Assembly (NCBI GenBank): GCA_016125385.1
Contig: WGLV01000067.1
Span: 1 to 49,645, forward strand
DNA length: 49,645 bases
Source of the DNA: a bacterium
Lineage (GTDB): Bacteria; Hinthialibacterota; Hinthialibacteria; Hinthialibacterales; Hinthialibacteraceae
Reading direction: 5' to 3'
Shown: piece by piece, positions 1 through 9,476 of the stretch
Numbering within the stretch: position 1 is the stretch's first letter
Layout of the letters: the number at the start of each line of letters is the position of its first letter
Notes under the pieces: generated by a model
Seen by the model: only the letters and a program-made list of their open reading frames with translations
Told to the model about the DNA's origin: nothing
The model's database searches: none
Made by a program: the position numbers and the translations under genes

Positions 1-1
1 C

Positions 2-3000
2 ACCGCGGTGAACGACGCACCGAGTTTGACGCTGAACGGAAACCGGACAGTGTTGGAAGACGCGGGGGCGCAGAGCGTGGTTCAGTTCGCGACCTTTGCA
101 GCGGGCGGCGGCTCGGATGAATCCGGCCAGACGCCTACCTATACGGTTGTGGTTACCTCGGGCGGCTCGCTGTTCAGCGCCTCGCCCGCGATCAACTCGT
201 CGGGTACGCTGACCTTCACGTCGGCTTCAAACGCGGCGGGAGTCGCGTCAGTAAGCGTGACGGTGAACGACGGCGGCGGCACGGCCAATGGCGGCGTGGC
301 GACGGCGGATCAGACCTTCAGCATCACCATCACCGGCGTGAACGACGCGCCGGGTTTAACGCTGGCTGGAAACCAGAAAGCCTACGGTAGCGCGGGCGCG
401 AAGACGGTGAACGGTTTCGCGACGTTTTCACCCGGCGGCGGATCGGACGAGTCTGGCCAGACGCCCACCTATACAGTGGTCATTACCTCGGGTGGATCGT
501 TGTTCAGCGCCTCGCCTTCGATCAACAGCTCGGGCGTGTTGACCTTCACGCCGGCCACGAGCGTGGATGGCGTCGCGTCGGTGAGTGTTACTGTGAACGA
601 CGGCGGCGGCACGGCCAACAGCGGCGTGGCCACGGCGGACGCGACATTTACCATTACCGTTTCAGCCAACGAGCCGCCATTCTGGAAGAGCGTCGGGCCG
701 GGCGGTTCCAGTAATCTGTTTTACGTATGGGGCAACAGCTCAAGCGACGTATACACCGTTGGATCCGCGGGAACCATTCGACACAGCACGGACAGTGGGG
801 CGAACTGGCCTCAACAGACCAGCGGAACCTCGCAATCCGTCTATCAGGTCTGGGGCAGCGGCGCGAATGACGTGTACGCGGTTTGCGGTAGTGGAACGAT
901 TCTTCATACGTCGGATGGAGGCTCTACCTGGACCGCTCAGACCAGCGGAACTTCAAATACCCTGCAAAGCGTGTGGGGCAGCGGCTCGGGCGACGTGTAC
1001 GCGGTGGGTTCTAATGGCACAATTCTTCACACGTCGAATGGAGGAACCACTTGGACCGCCCAGACCAGCGGCGTCTCAAATATGCTTTACCGGGTTTGGG
1101 GCAGCGGTTCGGGCGATGTGTACGCGGTGGGTGACAGTGGAACCATCCTGCATACATCGAATGGAGGAACGACCTGGACCGCTCAGACCAGTGGAACCTC
1201 GCAGACCCTGTATGGTCTCTGGGGCAGCGGTTCGGGCGACGTGTACGCGGTGGGTTCCGGTGGCACGATTCTTCACACCTCGAATGGGGGAACCACCTGG
1301 ACCGCCCAGACCAGCGGAACGTCGGTAAATCTATTGGTTGTTTGGGGCAGCGGCGCGAATGACGTGTACACGGTTGGATCAACCGGAACCATTCTGCACA
1401 GCACGGATGGTGGAACCAACTGGTTCAAGGAAGCCAGTGGAACCACGCAAAATCTGTTTTCGGTTTGGGGTTCCAGCGCCAATGACGTCTATGCGGTTGG
1501 CTGGAGCGGAACCATCCTGAAACGGACCGACGTAGCGGCGTATGACGATGTGGCGTATGTGTTAGAGGACAACACGGTTTCCATCGCGAAAACGGACCTG
1601 ACCTCGAACGACGTTCAGCGATACGGCTCCGCGCTCACAATTTCCTCGGTCTCCGCCGTCACGGGCGGTTCGCCGTCGATCAGCGGTTCGAACGTGGTGT
1701 TTACTCCAACCGCGAATTTCAACGGCGCGGCATCCTTCCAATACAATGTGCAGGACTCGACCGGATCGTCCCGGACGGCGACGGTGACGGTGAACGTCAC
1801 GCCGGTGAATGACGTGCCCGCGCTTGCTTTTGTCCCTTCGGTGACGCTTGAAGACAACGGCAAGTATTCGACCTTGTTCTCCGCCGCGACGTTGACCGAC
1901 GCGGACGGCGGCGACTATAACGGCGGAACCATCACCTTCGAAGTGACCTCCAACCCCGATACAGGCGACAACCTGACCTTCACCACCGGAAGCCTCACCA
2001 TCTCGGGCGGAAATATCAACTCCGGCGCGACCCTCATCGGGACGTACACCGGCGGAGGGACCTCGCCGCTGGTGGTGACGTTCAACGCGAACTCCACCCC
2101 CGCGCTCGCCGATCAGGTGATCGACCAGCTGGCGTATTACCGCACGGCTGCACCCTATACGTCTGCAAAGACCTTCAAACTGACGGTGACGGACGGCGAC
2201 GGCGGTTCGGTCAACGTGACCAACACCATCAATCCGCGTACCGCTCCGGTGGTGACGTTCAGCGTGACCTCGAAGAACTACACCAGCGGATCGATGATTC
2301 TGGACGTCAGCCCCTCGGTGACTGACTCCGATTCGCCCGATCCCTGGCCCGCTTCCGTAACGGCGCAGGTGACGGTGAATCCGGAAAACGTCGATGTGCT
2401 TGAGATCATCGCCGGCACGGTCGGCCCGAGTGGTTCCAGCCCCAGCGCCTTCACGCGTCAGGTGGCGCGGTTGTTCGGCTTGAACCGGCCGTATACGCCG
2501 GTCACCGGCGGGTCCCTGACCCTGAGCGGGAACACGATTCTGCTCGAATCCAGCCCGATCGGCAGCTTCAAAGGGGGAACCAACGGCGCGCCGCTGGTGA
2601 TCTCGGCTTCGCCCAGCACGAGCAAGTTGTACACTCAGGAAATCCTGTCCCGGCTGGCGTACCGCGCCAACGGTTCGACGGCGGTCGCCAACAAGACCAT
2701 CCAGATCACTGTGTCGGACGGCAACGGCGGAACCAGCACGCCGGTGAATTACACCGTGCTGCTCAACAACCCGCCGCTGGCCAATGATGACAGCGCCACC
2801 ACCGACGAAGAGAAAGCGGTGACGGTGAATGTACTGGCCAACGACAGCGACCCGGAATCGACGGCGCTGTCGCTGGTCTCGGCCGGTTCCGCCGCGCACG
2901 GCGCGGTGGTGCTGAGTGGTTCGTCGGTGGTGTACACGCCGAACAAGGACTTCTTCGGCACGGATTCTTTCACCTACTCCATCAAGGACGGAAACCTCGT

Positions 3001-5623
3001 CCCCGCCACCGGGACGGTCACCGTCACGGTGAACAACCTGCCCGACGCGCCGGTCGCTTACGCGCAATCGGTCAGCGTCCAGGAAGATTCGTCGAAGTCG
3101 ATCGTGCTGAGCGCGACCGACGTGGACGGCGATTCGCTGACCTATACGCTGGGGGCGCAACCCGCGCACGGTTCGTTGTCGGGTTCCGCGCCCAATCTGA
3201 CTTATACACCCGTGGCGAATTACTTCGGCTCGGATTCATTCACCTTCTCGGTGAAGGACCCCGGCGGACTGACCTCCGCGGAGGCCCAAGTATCGATCAC
3301 GGTGAACAACGCGCCTGATTTCGCCGTGGCCAACCCGCTCAATCTCCAGACGCTGTCGGGCGCGCCGCTGGTGGTTCCATTCTCCGGCAGCGATCCAGAC
3401 GGCGATACGCTGGTCTTCGCGCCGATCACTCAGCCGAAGAACGGTCTGCTCTCTCAAATAAACGGCGTATGGACCTACCAGTCGAACGCGGGCTTCAGCG
3501 GCGTGGATTACTTCTATTACAACGCCTACGACAACTGGAACTATTCCGCTCAGGCGAAGGTAACCATCTCGGTGGCGCCGCAACCCACGCAGACGCCGAC
3601 GGCGGTTCCCACCTTCACGCCGACTGTGACGCCTTCTCCGACGGCGATCCCGACTCAAACCGCGACGCCGGTCCCGACCGATACGCCGACCCCGGCTCCG
3701 ACAAACACGCCGGCGCCGACCAATACCCCGGCTCCAACCAGTACGCCGACGGTGGCTCCGACTTCGACGCCTGCGCCTTCGCAGACCTCGACGCCGGTTT
3801 CCACCAGTACGCCGACGCCTCAACCAACCTCGACGCCGGCGGCTAGCGCGACGCCGACCAGTACGCCCACGTTGGGTCCGACCAGCACGCCTACGCTGAC
3901 GCCGACCGTGACGTTGACGCCCACGCCCACCATCGCGCCCATCAAACTGACGGTGTCGACTCATCGGGCGCGCCTGGCCGATGGCCAGACGGCGAGCATC
4001 AACATCAATGCGGTCCATCCCGATCAGGGCGCGCTGAACCTGACGTTGAGCAGCGTGCCGGGCGGTGGACTGGCGAGTTCGTCTCAGCTCGGCGGGGTTG
4101 TCAACGCGGTGTATGAGTTCACCGCGTCGCCCGCCAATCGCGGCGCGTACACGTTAAACGTTCACGTCGAAGACGCGACGGACCCGGCGCGTTTCGCCGA
4201 CGCGTCCGTCTCGCTCGAATCGCTGCCCATCCGCTACGACGATCTGGTGATCTCGCAGGGGCAGGGCGGCGACACGCTGATCTCGGTGCGTAACATCGAC
4301 CCGCGCGTCGACGCCAACGGGGATGGATCGAAGGATTCGCTCGACCTCACCGCGCTGAAAACCTCCTGGCCGGCGATTCCCTCCGGCTATGAAAAACTCG
4401 TCGGCGGCGGGACGAACCGCGAGGTCTACGTGGCATCGGGCGATGTCACCGGCGACGGCAATCCTGAACTGATCACCACCTTCGGGCCGCTGGGCCGATC
4501 CGCTTCGCCGAAACAGACCAACCTGTTCTTGACGCGCGGCGTATTCGGCGAAGTGCCCCTGCCGCCGTTCAACGTGTTCGACGATTCGTCCTCCTTCTCG
4601 CCGGGTTACTACACCGGCGGCGAGATGCGGGCGGCGATCGGGAACTTCTTCGGCTCCTCGCCCAGTCAGATCGCCTTCGCCCAGGGACAGGGCGGAGACG
4701 CGGTGGTGCGCTTCCTGCAACACACCGGCGTGGTCGACTTCACCAATCCGGGCCGTTCCTGGCGCACGGTGGGCTGGCTGGCGGGGCGGGTACTGTTACA
4801 GACCAACTCGTTCAGCCCGGCGGGACTGACCGACGAATTCAGCGGCGCGAAGACGCAGAACGCCAATGGAGGAATCACCCTCGCCGCCGGTGATCTGGAT
4901 GGAGACGGGCTGGATGAACTGGTGGTCGGACAGACCGTCAGCCCCACCTCGCGCGGAACCATTCAGGTGCTCGACATGGACCCGCCCTCCGCGAAGAACT
5001 TCGGGCTGTCGCTGAGCGCGAGCCGCATGGAGTACAACCTGTTCGACGATCCGCGATACAGCGATGTGTACGGCGGGTTACGCGGCGACGGCGGGGTGGA
5101 ACTCGCGGTGGCAGACGTGACCGGCGACGGCACGCCTGAAGTCATTCTGACCACGCAGGGCAACAGCCGCAACTACGGCGACGCCCGCGATAACGCGGCT
5201 TACAACCCGATCATTGTGCTGAAACCAGTGGTGGTTAACCATCATGTGACGGGCTTCGATGTTCCACCGGGCGGAATCTTCGGCGCGTTTCTCGCGTTCA
5301 ACCAGCCGCCTGAGGCGCTCAATCCCTCCAGCGGGCTGAACGTGGGAACCGGTGAATTCTCCGGGTTGTATGACGACGGCGATGAACTGCTGGTGGGCAC
5401 GAAGGCGCTGGTCAGTCACGCGGGCTTTTCTTCGAAGGCGAGCCTGGTCCCGCCGCGGGCGCGGGTCGATATTCTCAACGTGAACGAAGTGGATTTCGGC
5501 GGCTTCAAGGTGATCAGCAGCTCCAGCCTGCTGTTCAACGACGCGGAAGGCTTCGCCGTCTTCGCGCCGCCCTTCGAACCCAAAAGCGGAACCGTCTTCG
5601 TGACCAATTTTCAGAAAGATTGA
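2..5623 (+). CDS. Giant modular secreted/surface protein, 5'-truncated by window edge
   Basis: The reading frame is already open at the left edge (codons T-A-V-N-D-A-P), so the GTG at 8 is internal and the true start lies upstream. In order the visible part holds: two 110-residue VNDAP-type Ig/cadherin-like modules; a seven-unit propeller of 41-residue repeats ([13 protein letters not shown]...GTILHTS type, similar to YCF48/photosystem-assembly repeats); more cadherin/VCBS-like modules, including the [11 protein letters not shown]...VNVLANDSD pattern typical of tandem-95 repeats; a 121-codon Pro/Thr linker; and a C-terminal region with a dockerin-like calcium loop ([13 protein letters not shown]) and FG-GAP calcium repeats such as [12 protein letters not shown] and [14 protein letters not shown]. 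No sorting tail or membrane anchor is visible at the C-terminus. Large extracellular proteins of this kind are commonly adhesins or surface-layer components; that role is inferred here. A bidirectional terminator follows. Confidence 0.9.
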   Translation, partial: TAVNDAPSLTLNGNRTVLEDAGAQSVVQFATFAAGGGSDESGQTPTYTVVVTSGGSLFSASPAINSSGTLTFTSASNAAGVASVSVTVNDGGGTANGGVATADQTFSITITGVNDAPGLTLAGNQKAYGSAGAKTVNGFATFSPGGGSDESGQTPTYTVVITSGGSLFSASPSINSSGVLTFTPATSVDGVASVSVTVNDGGGTANSGVATADATFTITVSANEPPFWKSVGPGGSSNLFYVWGNSSSDVYTVGSAGTIRHSTDSGANWPQQTSGTSQSVYQVWGSGANDVYAVCGSGTILHTSDGGSTWTAQTSGTSNTLQSVWGSGSGDVYAVGSNGTILHTSNGGTTWTAQTSGVSNMLYRVWGSGSGDVYAVGDSGTILHTSNGGTTWTAQTSGTSQTLYGLWGSGSGDVYAVGSGGTILHTSNGGTTWTAQTSGTSVNLLVVWGSGANDVYTVGSTGTILHSTDGGTNWFKEASGTTQNLFSVWGSSANDVYAVGWSGTILKRTDVAAYDDVAYVLEDNTVSIAKTDLTSNDVQRYGSALTISSVSAVTGGSPSISGSNVVFTPTANFNGAASFQYNVQDSTGSSRTATVTVNVTPVNDVPALAFVPSVTLEDNGKYSTLFSAATLTDADGGDYNGGTITFEVTSNPDTGDNLTFTTGSLTISGGNINSGATLIGTYTGGGTSPLVVTFNANSTPALADQVIDQLAYYRTAAPYTSAKTFKLTVTDGDGGSVNVTNTINPRTAPVVTFSVTSKNYTSGSMILDVSPSVTDSDSPDPWPASVTAQVTVNPENVDVLEIIAGTVGPSGSSPSAFTRQVARLFGLNRPYTPVTGGSLTLSGNTILLESSPIGSFKGGTNGAPLVISASPSTSKLYTQEILSRLAYRANGSTAVANKTIQITVSDGNGGTSTPVNYTVLLNNPPLANDDSATTDEEKAVTVNVLANDSDPESTALSLVSAGSAAHGAVVLSGSSVVYTPNKDFFGTDSFTYSIKDGNLVPATGTVTVTVNNLPDAPVAYAQSVSVQEDSSKSIVLSATDVDGDSLTYTLGAQPAHGSLSGSAPNLTYTPVANYFGSDSFTFSVKDPGGLTSAEAQVSITVNNAPDFAVANPLNLQTLSGAPLVVPFSGSDPDGDTLVFAPITQPKNGLLSQINGVWTYQSNAGFSGVDYFYYNAYDNWNYSAQAKVTISVAPQPTQTPTAVPTFTPTVTPSPTAIPTQTATPVPTDTPTPAPTNTPAPTNTPAPTSTPTVAPTSTPAPSQTSTPVSTSTPTPQPTSTPAASATPTSTPTLGPTSTPTLTPTVTLTPTPTIAPIKLTVSTHRARLADGQTASININAVHPDQGALNLTLSSVPGGGLASSSQLGGVVNAVYEFTASPANRGAYTLNVHVEDATDPARFADASVSLESLPIRYDDLVISQGQGGDTLISVRNIDPRVDANGDGSKDSLDLTALKTSWPAIPSGYEKLVGGGTNREVYVASGDVTGDGNPELITTFGPLGRSASPKQTNLFLTRGVFGEVPLPPFNVFDDSSSFSPGYYTGGEMRAAIGNFFGSSPSQIAFAQGQGGDAVVRFLQHTGVVDFTNPGRSWRTVGWLAGRVLLQTNSFSPAGLTDEFSGAKTQNANGGITLAAGDLDGDGLDELVVGQTVSPTSRGTIQVLDMDPPSAKNFGLSLSASRMEYNLFDDPRYSDVYGGLRGDGGVELAVADVTGDGTPEVILTTQGNSRNYGDARDNAAYNPIIVLKPVVVNHHVTGFDVPPGGIFGAFLAFNQPPEALNPSSGLNVGTGEFSGLYDDGDELLVGTKALVSHAGFSSKASLVPPRARVDILNVNEVDFGGFKVISSSSLLFNDAEGFAVFAPPFEPKSGTVFVTNFQKD
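8..667 (+). repeat. Two tandem 330-bp (110-residue) VNDAP modules
   Basis: Copies start at 8 and 338. Both carry [21 protein letters not shown] and [14 protein letters not shown], so the duplication is visible in protein and DNA. More copies probably lie upstream of the window. Confidence 0.85.
716..1531 (+). repeat. Seven tandem 123-bp repeats encoding a predicted seven-blade propeller
   Basis: Units begin at 716, 839, 962, 1085, 1208, 1331 and 1454, each 41 codons long except the last, which is cut after 26. The core is VWGS...DVYAVG..GTILHT..GG..W. Units 3-5 are nearly identical in DNA, which suggests recent expansion or gene conversion. Seven units fit a closed seven-blade beta-propeller; the fold is inferred. 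Confidence 0.85.
3578..3940 (+). repeat. Pro/Thr/Ser/Ala-rich linker, low-complexity repeat
   Basis: 121 codons dominated by PT, TPAPT and STPT units separate the cadherin-like modules from the C-terminal FG-GAP region. Such linkers are usually extended and often O-glycosylated in secreted proteins. Anti-sense and frame-shifted open frames here are by-products of the repeat. Confidence 0.85.
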
Positions 5624-5680
5624 AAAAGGTTCAGATCGATCTGAGTCACAGCTAAGAAGATTCATCGTAGACAAAAACAG

Positions 5681-5712
5681 GAGGCTGAGCGCACCCCGCG
5701 CTCAGCCTCTTT
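5681..5712. terminator. Bidirectional rho-independent terminator
   Basis: A perfect 12-bp stem (GAGGCTGAGCGC paired with GCGCTCAGCCTC, loop ACCCC) is followed by TTT on the plus strand and by CTGTTTTTGT on the minus strand. It lies between the giant gene and the end of the leftward metal-island arm and could stop both. The stretch 5713-5978 beyond it shows no gene. Confidence 0.75.
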
Positions 5713-5978
5713 GAATTCGTGTTGAAACCTGCCTGTTGGTTGATTGTATCTGGTCTGATTATCCGTCCCTTTTTTGAAACGATGAAGTCAACGCTATTCG
5801 TTTGCCTTATGCCTGTGAATCCAGTGATGAACGAGAAAGTACGTTTTACTGGTCTCGCCAAGCATCATGCATTTGCCGCGCTCTTCGCCGGTTTTGAGTG
5901 ACATTACGATCCGGTCATTCGCCTTGCTTCATTTGGATAAGAGCCGCCAGCGGCGAGATTGTGCCTTTTCGATCTTGG

Positions 5979-6545
5979 CTATTGTGAAGAGATCATTTCT
6001 ATTGCTTTTTTCAATTGTTCTTCAGCCCAATCCTGATGGGCGGGTTTGATGGATCCGTATGTTTGAAATACAAGCAGCCTGACATCATCGACGCTCTTCC
6101 CTCGATCGAGTTGATTCTGAATGTATTCCCTCTCCTGAATCGCTGTGGGGCAGTTGCAGGAGGTCAATTCGTCGTCATTGCATTCTCCACAACCGCATTG
6201 AAAATACGATGCGACTTGATAGATATCCGATGACGCGGAAATGCTTGAGTTGATCTCCTTAAAAGGAGAGTTCACGGTAATTGAAGGAACGGCATCTCCT
6301 CCTGACTGCTGACTCATCCCCTGAATCGCCCACGAAGCGGCGAACCCCGCTGCGGCGATCGATGTGATGACCGCAATGATTAAAGGAATTTTCGATCGGT
6401 TGATTGAGATTTCCCGTGGATGAAATGAATTTTCCTCTGGATGAGAAATTGGTTTTTGTTTAGAGGCATGAACTTCGTTTCCGCATTTGGGGCAAAAATG
6501 ATCTCCGGGGCGTATCCGGGCCTGGCAATCGAGACATTTTTTCAT
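5979..6545 (-). CDS. Membrane protein with N-terminal zinc ribbon and C-terminal CcmH-like Cys domain
   Basis: 188 residues. The N-terminus is a zinc ribbon with C4-x2-C7 and C18-x2-C21 (MKKCLDCQ, FCPKCG). A hydrophobic helix follows at about 54-75. The C-terminal part, about 107-175, resembles the CcmH/CycL thiol-disulfide module of cytochrome c maturation: C117, C119, C122, C130 and C132, then an A..ERE.I...L..G.SVDDV pattern ending in YG. In CcmH a CxxC pair reduces apocytochrome or partner thiols; here the cysteines are more numerous. The start has AGGAG eight bases upstream. It is the last gene of the leftward arm. Role inferred: redox or metal handling of a membrane-bound partner; no exact family recognised. 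Confidence 0.75.
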   Translation of the reverse strand: MKKCLDCQARIRPGDHFCPKCGNEVHASKQKPISHPEENSFHPREISINRSKIPLIIAVITSIAAAGFAASWAIQGMSQQSGGDAVPSITVNSPFKEINSSISASSDIYQVASYFQCGCGECNDDELTSCNCPTAIQEREYIQNQLDRGKSVDDVRLLVFQTYGSIKPAHQDWAEEQLKKAIEMISSQ

Positions 6546-6669
6546 GATGAATCTCCTGATGAGGTTGGTGTTGATTGACCATTGGGCTTTCAGCCAGCGG
6601 TGTTTGTCTCGTTGAGCAAAATGGAAATGACATCATCGCCGTTTTGTTCTTTTCGATTTAATTTGAAAA

Positions 6670-7464
6670 TTAAACGGAGAAATGGTTCCACCCGAAGACC
6701 AGCATGGCTCCAAAATGGCCGGTAAAAACGACTAGACTCGCGCTCAACAACAGCATGGTCCGGTAAACAATCAGCGCGGTGGGAGAAGAGTTTTTCCGGT
6801 TGATTCGTGATGCGATCCAGGAAATTATTACCAGGATTCCCGTGCCAGTCCCCAGCCATCGGTGTATCCACATTGTGGTGTTTAATGGTTCACTGAATTC
6901 CGCGAAGGCTCCCGCCGCCCATCCCAAACAAACCGTAATGACCGTTGCGATGACGGATAAATCCAGAATGAAATAGGCGGCTTCCCGGGAAAAACCTCTT
7001 ATCCCCATGATCGATAAAACCTCGGCAAGCGCCGCAAGCAACAGAAGAACGATCGGAAAGTGGACCATGACCGGATGAAATTTTCCCGCCAAACTCACGA
7101 TTTTCCACATGCCTTCCGCGTGAATATGATGGTGAGAGCCGTGGTGATGGTCCGCGCTTTCATGTTGGTCATGATCCACGCCTGTTTCATGGAGACTCTC
7201 CGCGGCTTCGTGATTGTGAGCATCGGGATGCTCCTGTGATTCATGGGCCGCGTCTTGTGCGAATAAAAAAACGGGCCCGGCGTCTTTCGGGAAGGAGTTC
7301 GCGGATGGAAAGCCCTCATGGCGCGAGAACGCGCCGATGGTGGAGGGAAGACGCCGGACCGATGAGAAATCGAGTTGATGAGTTTGGAACCGAGGCGAAA
7401 AACCAATTCCGCTTTGCGAACATACAAATGCGGCGATCCAGACGAATAATACGGATAATGACAT
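6670..7464 (-). CDS. DUF2231 family membrane protein with His-rich extracytoplasmic segment
   Basis: 264 residues. An N-terminal hydrophobic segment (about 1-15) is followed by a hydrophilic stretch in which 14 of about 42 residues (74-115) are His. The rest, from about 128, matches the DUF2231 pattern: KFHPVMVHFPIVLLLLAALA followed by three more hydrophobic helices containing His and Trp (WIHRWLG). DUF2231 proteins are small multi-helix membrane proteins of uncertain function, often near heme or metal genes. The His cluster looks like a metal-binding loop. GGAGG lies six bases before the ATG. It sits between the TRASH-like and zinc-ribbon genes, which supports a part in metal handling; transport itself is not shown. 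Confidence 0.8.
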   Translation of the reverse strand: MSLSVLFVWIAAFVCSQSGIGFSPRFQTHQLDFSSVRRLPSTIGAFSRHEGFPSANSFPKDAGPVFLFAQDAAHESQEHPDAHNHEAAESLHETGVDHDQHESADHHHGSHHHIHAEGMWKIVSLAGKFHPVMVHFPIVLLLLAALAEVLSIMGIRGFSREAAYFILDLSVIATVITVCLGWAAGAFAEFSEPLNTTMWIHRWLGTGTGILVIISWIASRINRKNSSPTALIVYRTMLLLSASLVVFTGHFGAMLVFGWNHFSV

Positions 7465-7495
7465 TTTTCACCTCCGGTTTACTGTGTTTCAGTGA

Positions 7496-8257
7496 TCAAT
7501 GATGTTGATGAGACGCGTGTCCGTCGGCCGTCTCCGCCGCGCTTGAGGCGCCGGTGTTTGCTGACGCGGTATTATCGAGATATTTCCGGGGATTCTCGCG
7601 CAGTTGTTTTTCACAACCGGGGCAGCACAGACGCACGAGGCGGTTGGCGATGACGATATCCTGGACGGGGCCCATCTTGCCGAATTCCTCGCCTGAAACA
7701 GGGCAGGTTTTCAGCGAAACGTCTTCTTTCCGCTTTTCGATCACCGCCTGATTGAGCGTCTCCCAATACGTGCCGGGCGATTGTTTGAATTTGGCGACGC
7801 ACATCGGGCAGCAGAAGCGGAAGAGCCGGTTGTTATAAATCACGTCAACGGCGGGACCCATTTTTCCGTCCAGCTTCTCGCCTGAAATCAGACACGTGCC
7901 GAGCGGGTAAAACGGTTTCTGATCTTCGATCATGGCCTGATCGATTTTGGAGAGGTACGTGGCCGGGTCGGCCTTAAACTTCTCCACGCATCCCGCGCAG
8001 CAGAATCGAATCTCCCTTCCTTCATATTCCAACACGGCTGGTTCTCCCATCTTTCCCAGCGTTTCACCGGATACTGGACAGGTTGAAAGAGTGTAGGGAT
8101 CGCCCGGGCTGTTTTTCATTTCGTGCATCTTCATTCCGTGATGCATGGACGACGCGCCGTCCATCGCGCTGACTTGAAGGGGAACCCACGCTATCGCGGC
8201 CATACCGAACGGCAACAACCATAAAATCCAATTGCGTTTAGAGACTGACTTGTTCAT
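7496..8257 (-). CDS. Exported protein with three TRASH/YHS-like metal-binding modules
   Basis: The chosen start is the ATG at 8257 (MNKSVSKRN), with AGGAG six bases upstream; an in-frame ATG at 8341 would add 28 residues ahead of the signal peptide. The 253-residue protein begins with a signal sequence (WILWLLPFGMAAIAW). After cleavage comes a Met/His-rich patch (SSMHHGMKMHEM), then three copies of a roughly 50-residue module: C-P/L-x-SGE, about 22 residues, then CC-x2-C, then KF or a similar helix. This Cys pattern is that of the TRASH/YHS metal-binding family seen near copper pumps. The tail is His-rich (DGHASHQHH). Probable periplasmic copper/silver binding protein of the leftward arm. A paralogue with the same triple layout lies at 44.6-45.3 kb. 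Confidence 0.82.
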   Translation of the reverse strand: MNKSVSKRNWILWLLPFGMAAIAWVPLQVSAMDGASSMHHGMKMHEMKNSPGDPYTLSTCPVSGETLGKMGEPAVLEYEGREIRFCCAGCVEKFKADPATYLSKIDQAMIEDQKPFYPLGTCLISGEKLDGKMGPAVDVIYNNRLFRFCCPMCVAKFKQSPGTYWETLNQAVIEKRKEDVSLKTCPVSGEEFGKMGPVQDIVIANRLVRLCCPGCEKQLRENPRKYLDNTASANTGASSAAETADGHASHQHH

Positions 8258-8337
8258 TTGAATCTCCTGCTTTTTGTTTGATTGAATGGGAGCGGGCCTG
8301 TGAGAATCAGGCTCCGCTCCCTCCGATTGTGAAACGA

Positions 8338-8694
8338 TCAAGCTTTCACGTGGGCCTTGGCGGTATGAACTTTGGTGTGAGACGTCCCATTCGAAGGCGC
8401 CGCAACCTCATGTCTGGGCAAATCGCCGCCCAACCGGCTTCCGAGCATCTTGCTCGACTGAAACCGTTTACTCAGGGCTGACTCGCGGGTTGTGTTCGTG
8501 TTCGGGGCGCCGTTCCGTCCTGGCAATTCACCGCCCAGCCGGCTGCCGAGCAGTTTGCTTGAATGCGCCGCGAGCACCGGGTTGGCGCTTCCAGCGGCCG
8601 CCGCCGATGGAACACTGATGGCGATCGAAAAACCCGCCGCCGCGACGATCAACATGCTCTTACGAATGATGGAATGGATGGCCATGTGTTTCAT
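8338..8694 (-). CDS. Small exported protein with duplicated SSK(L/M)LGSRLGG motif
   Basis: The likely start is the ATG at 8694, preceded by GGAGGA; an upstream in-frame ATG at 8853 would overlap the receiver gene and bury the signal peptide. The 118-residue product has a clear signal peptide ending near PSAAAAG, then two copies of a short unit, SSKLLGSRLGGELPGRN and SSKMLGSRLGGDLPRHE, about 40 residues apart. A basic, His/Lys-rich tail follows (HTKVHTAKAHVKA). There are no Cys residues. No family recognised. Position between the receiver and TRASH-like genes suggests co-expression with the metal island. Confidence 0.7.
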   Translation of the reverse strand: MKHMAIHSIIRKSMLIVAAAGFSIAISVPSAAAAGSANPVLAAHSSKLLGSRLGGELPGRNGAPNTNTTRESALSKRFQSSKMLGSRLGGDLPRHEVAAPSNGTSHTKVHTAKAHVKA

Positions 8695-8807
8695 GATACT
8701 TTCCTCCAGAGTTTTGATGTGAATCGTTAATTTGTTTAAGGCTGGTACTTTTTCAGATAACCTTGGCGTCTCTTTTTCTGATTTCCTTAGCGCCTCCTCC
8801 AGATTTG

Positions 8808-9284
8808 TTATCGATTCATCCAACGTTGCCAGAATTTGAATCGAGGCTTCCAAACGGGATGACGGTCTTTTTGACTGGAATCCAGTAGTACTTGTTCGAT
8901 TTCATCCATCGCCGCCTGTTTAGTAAGCGGCTTGGGTAAATAGTGGAGTACACCGAGCGCGGCGGCTTTGCTTTTAAATTGGGGAGTGATTGCTGAACAG
9001 ATCAATGCGATTTTCGCTTCCCAAACGAGCGTCTTTAAAAGCCAAACCGTTTCAAATCCCCCCAGATCATCCTGGGCGTCCATGTCGATCAAGATCAGAC
9101 GGTAGCCTTTCGCACGCACCCTCGCGGTCGCTTCCAGAGAATCCATCGCCTGTTCGATGACGTAACCATGAGGGGCCAGCCAACGAATTAAGTGCTCGTA
9201 TTCACTCGGGGTTGCGCCAACCACGAGAATGGTGTGTTGGTCTGTTGTGAATGACTGATGGGGAACGCCGGTTTGAATCATCAT
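8808..9284 (-). CDS. Single-domain response regulator (CheY-like receiver)
   Basis: 158 residues. A receiver domain spans about 17-137: the strand HTILVVGATPSEY where an acidic pair is normal, LILIDMDAQDD with the probable phospho-acceptor Asp, LICSAIT with the usual Ser/Thr, and LPKPL with the conserved Lys. The first acidic pocket is degenerate (VVGATPS instead of VDDD), so magnesium binding and phosphorylation may be impaired. There is no output domain; the C-terminus is a short basic/aromatic tail (WKPRFKFWQRWMNR). AGGAGG lies seven bases before the ATG at 9284. A sigma-54-like promoter lies just upstream. It heads the leftward metal-island arm and may act as a phosphate sink or adaptor for the neighbouring kinase. 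Confidence 0.8.
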   Translation of the reverse strand: MMIQTGVPHQSFTTDQHTILVVGATPSEYEHLIRWLAPHGYVIEQAMDSLEATARVRAKGYRLILIDMDAQDDLGGFETVWLLKTLVWEAKIALICSAITPQFKSKAAALGVLHYLPKPLTKQAAMDEIEQVLLDSSQKDRHPVWKPRFKFWQRWMNR

Positions 9285-9319
9285 TGGACTGCCTCCTTGT
9301 TGGGCTGCCTTTCTGATAA

Positions 9320-9335
9320 CTCAAACAATGTGCCA
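9320..9335 (-). promoter_or_regulatory. Candidate sigma-54 (-24/-12) promoter for the receiver/TRASH/DUF2231 arm
   Basis: On the minus strand this reads TGGCACATTGTTTGAG: an exact -24 TGGCAC, five bases, then TTGAG in place of TTGCA/T. The start of transcription would fall near 9308, leaving a leader of about 25 bases that contains the AGGAGG before the ATG at 9284. The gene for a sigma-54 activator lies directly upstream. Confidence 0.5.
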
Positions 9336-9432
9336 GAGTGGGGAGAGATTGTGAAAATGGCTGCAAGGAGTTGAAGGCAAGAGAGTTATGACAATGGAGA
9401 AGAGAGCGGAGTGATTCGATGTGAGACCATCC

Positions 9433-9474
9433 ACTCATTCAAATGCCACGGCTCCGTGTGGCAAATGAATGAGT
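9433..9474. promoter_or_regulatory. Long inverted repeat, candidate enhancer site for the sigma-54 regulator
   Basis: ACTCATTC...TGCCAC...GTGTGGCA...GAATGAGT forms an interrupted palindrome: outer 8-bp arms (9433-9440, 9467-9474) and an inner TGCCAC/GTGGCA pair (9444-9449, 9458-9463). It lies three bases past the regulator stop codon and about 125 bp upstream of the -24/-12 element, a usual activator distance. No T-run follows on the minus strand, so a terminator is less likely. The same GTGTGGCA/TGCCAC words recur at 12046-12086. Confidence 0.5.
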
Positions 9475-9476
9475 CG

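Noticed and set aside
1562-3169. 535-residue open frame on the minus strand inside the giant gene
   Set aside because: Arg/His-rich antisense frame typical of GC-rich coding DNA; no motif, and the plus-strand frame has clear domains.
3236-4018. 260-residue minus-strand frame rich in Arg-Arg-Gly
   Set aside because: Antisense of the Pro/Thr linker; composition is an artefact of the repeat.
9433-9474. Terminator reading of the palindrome after the regulator gene
   Set aside because: No T-run follows on the minus strand and the arms are interrupted; the match to the site at 12046-12086 favours a binding site.
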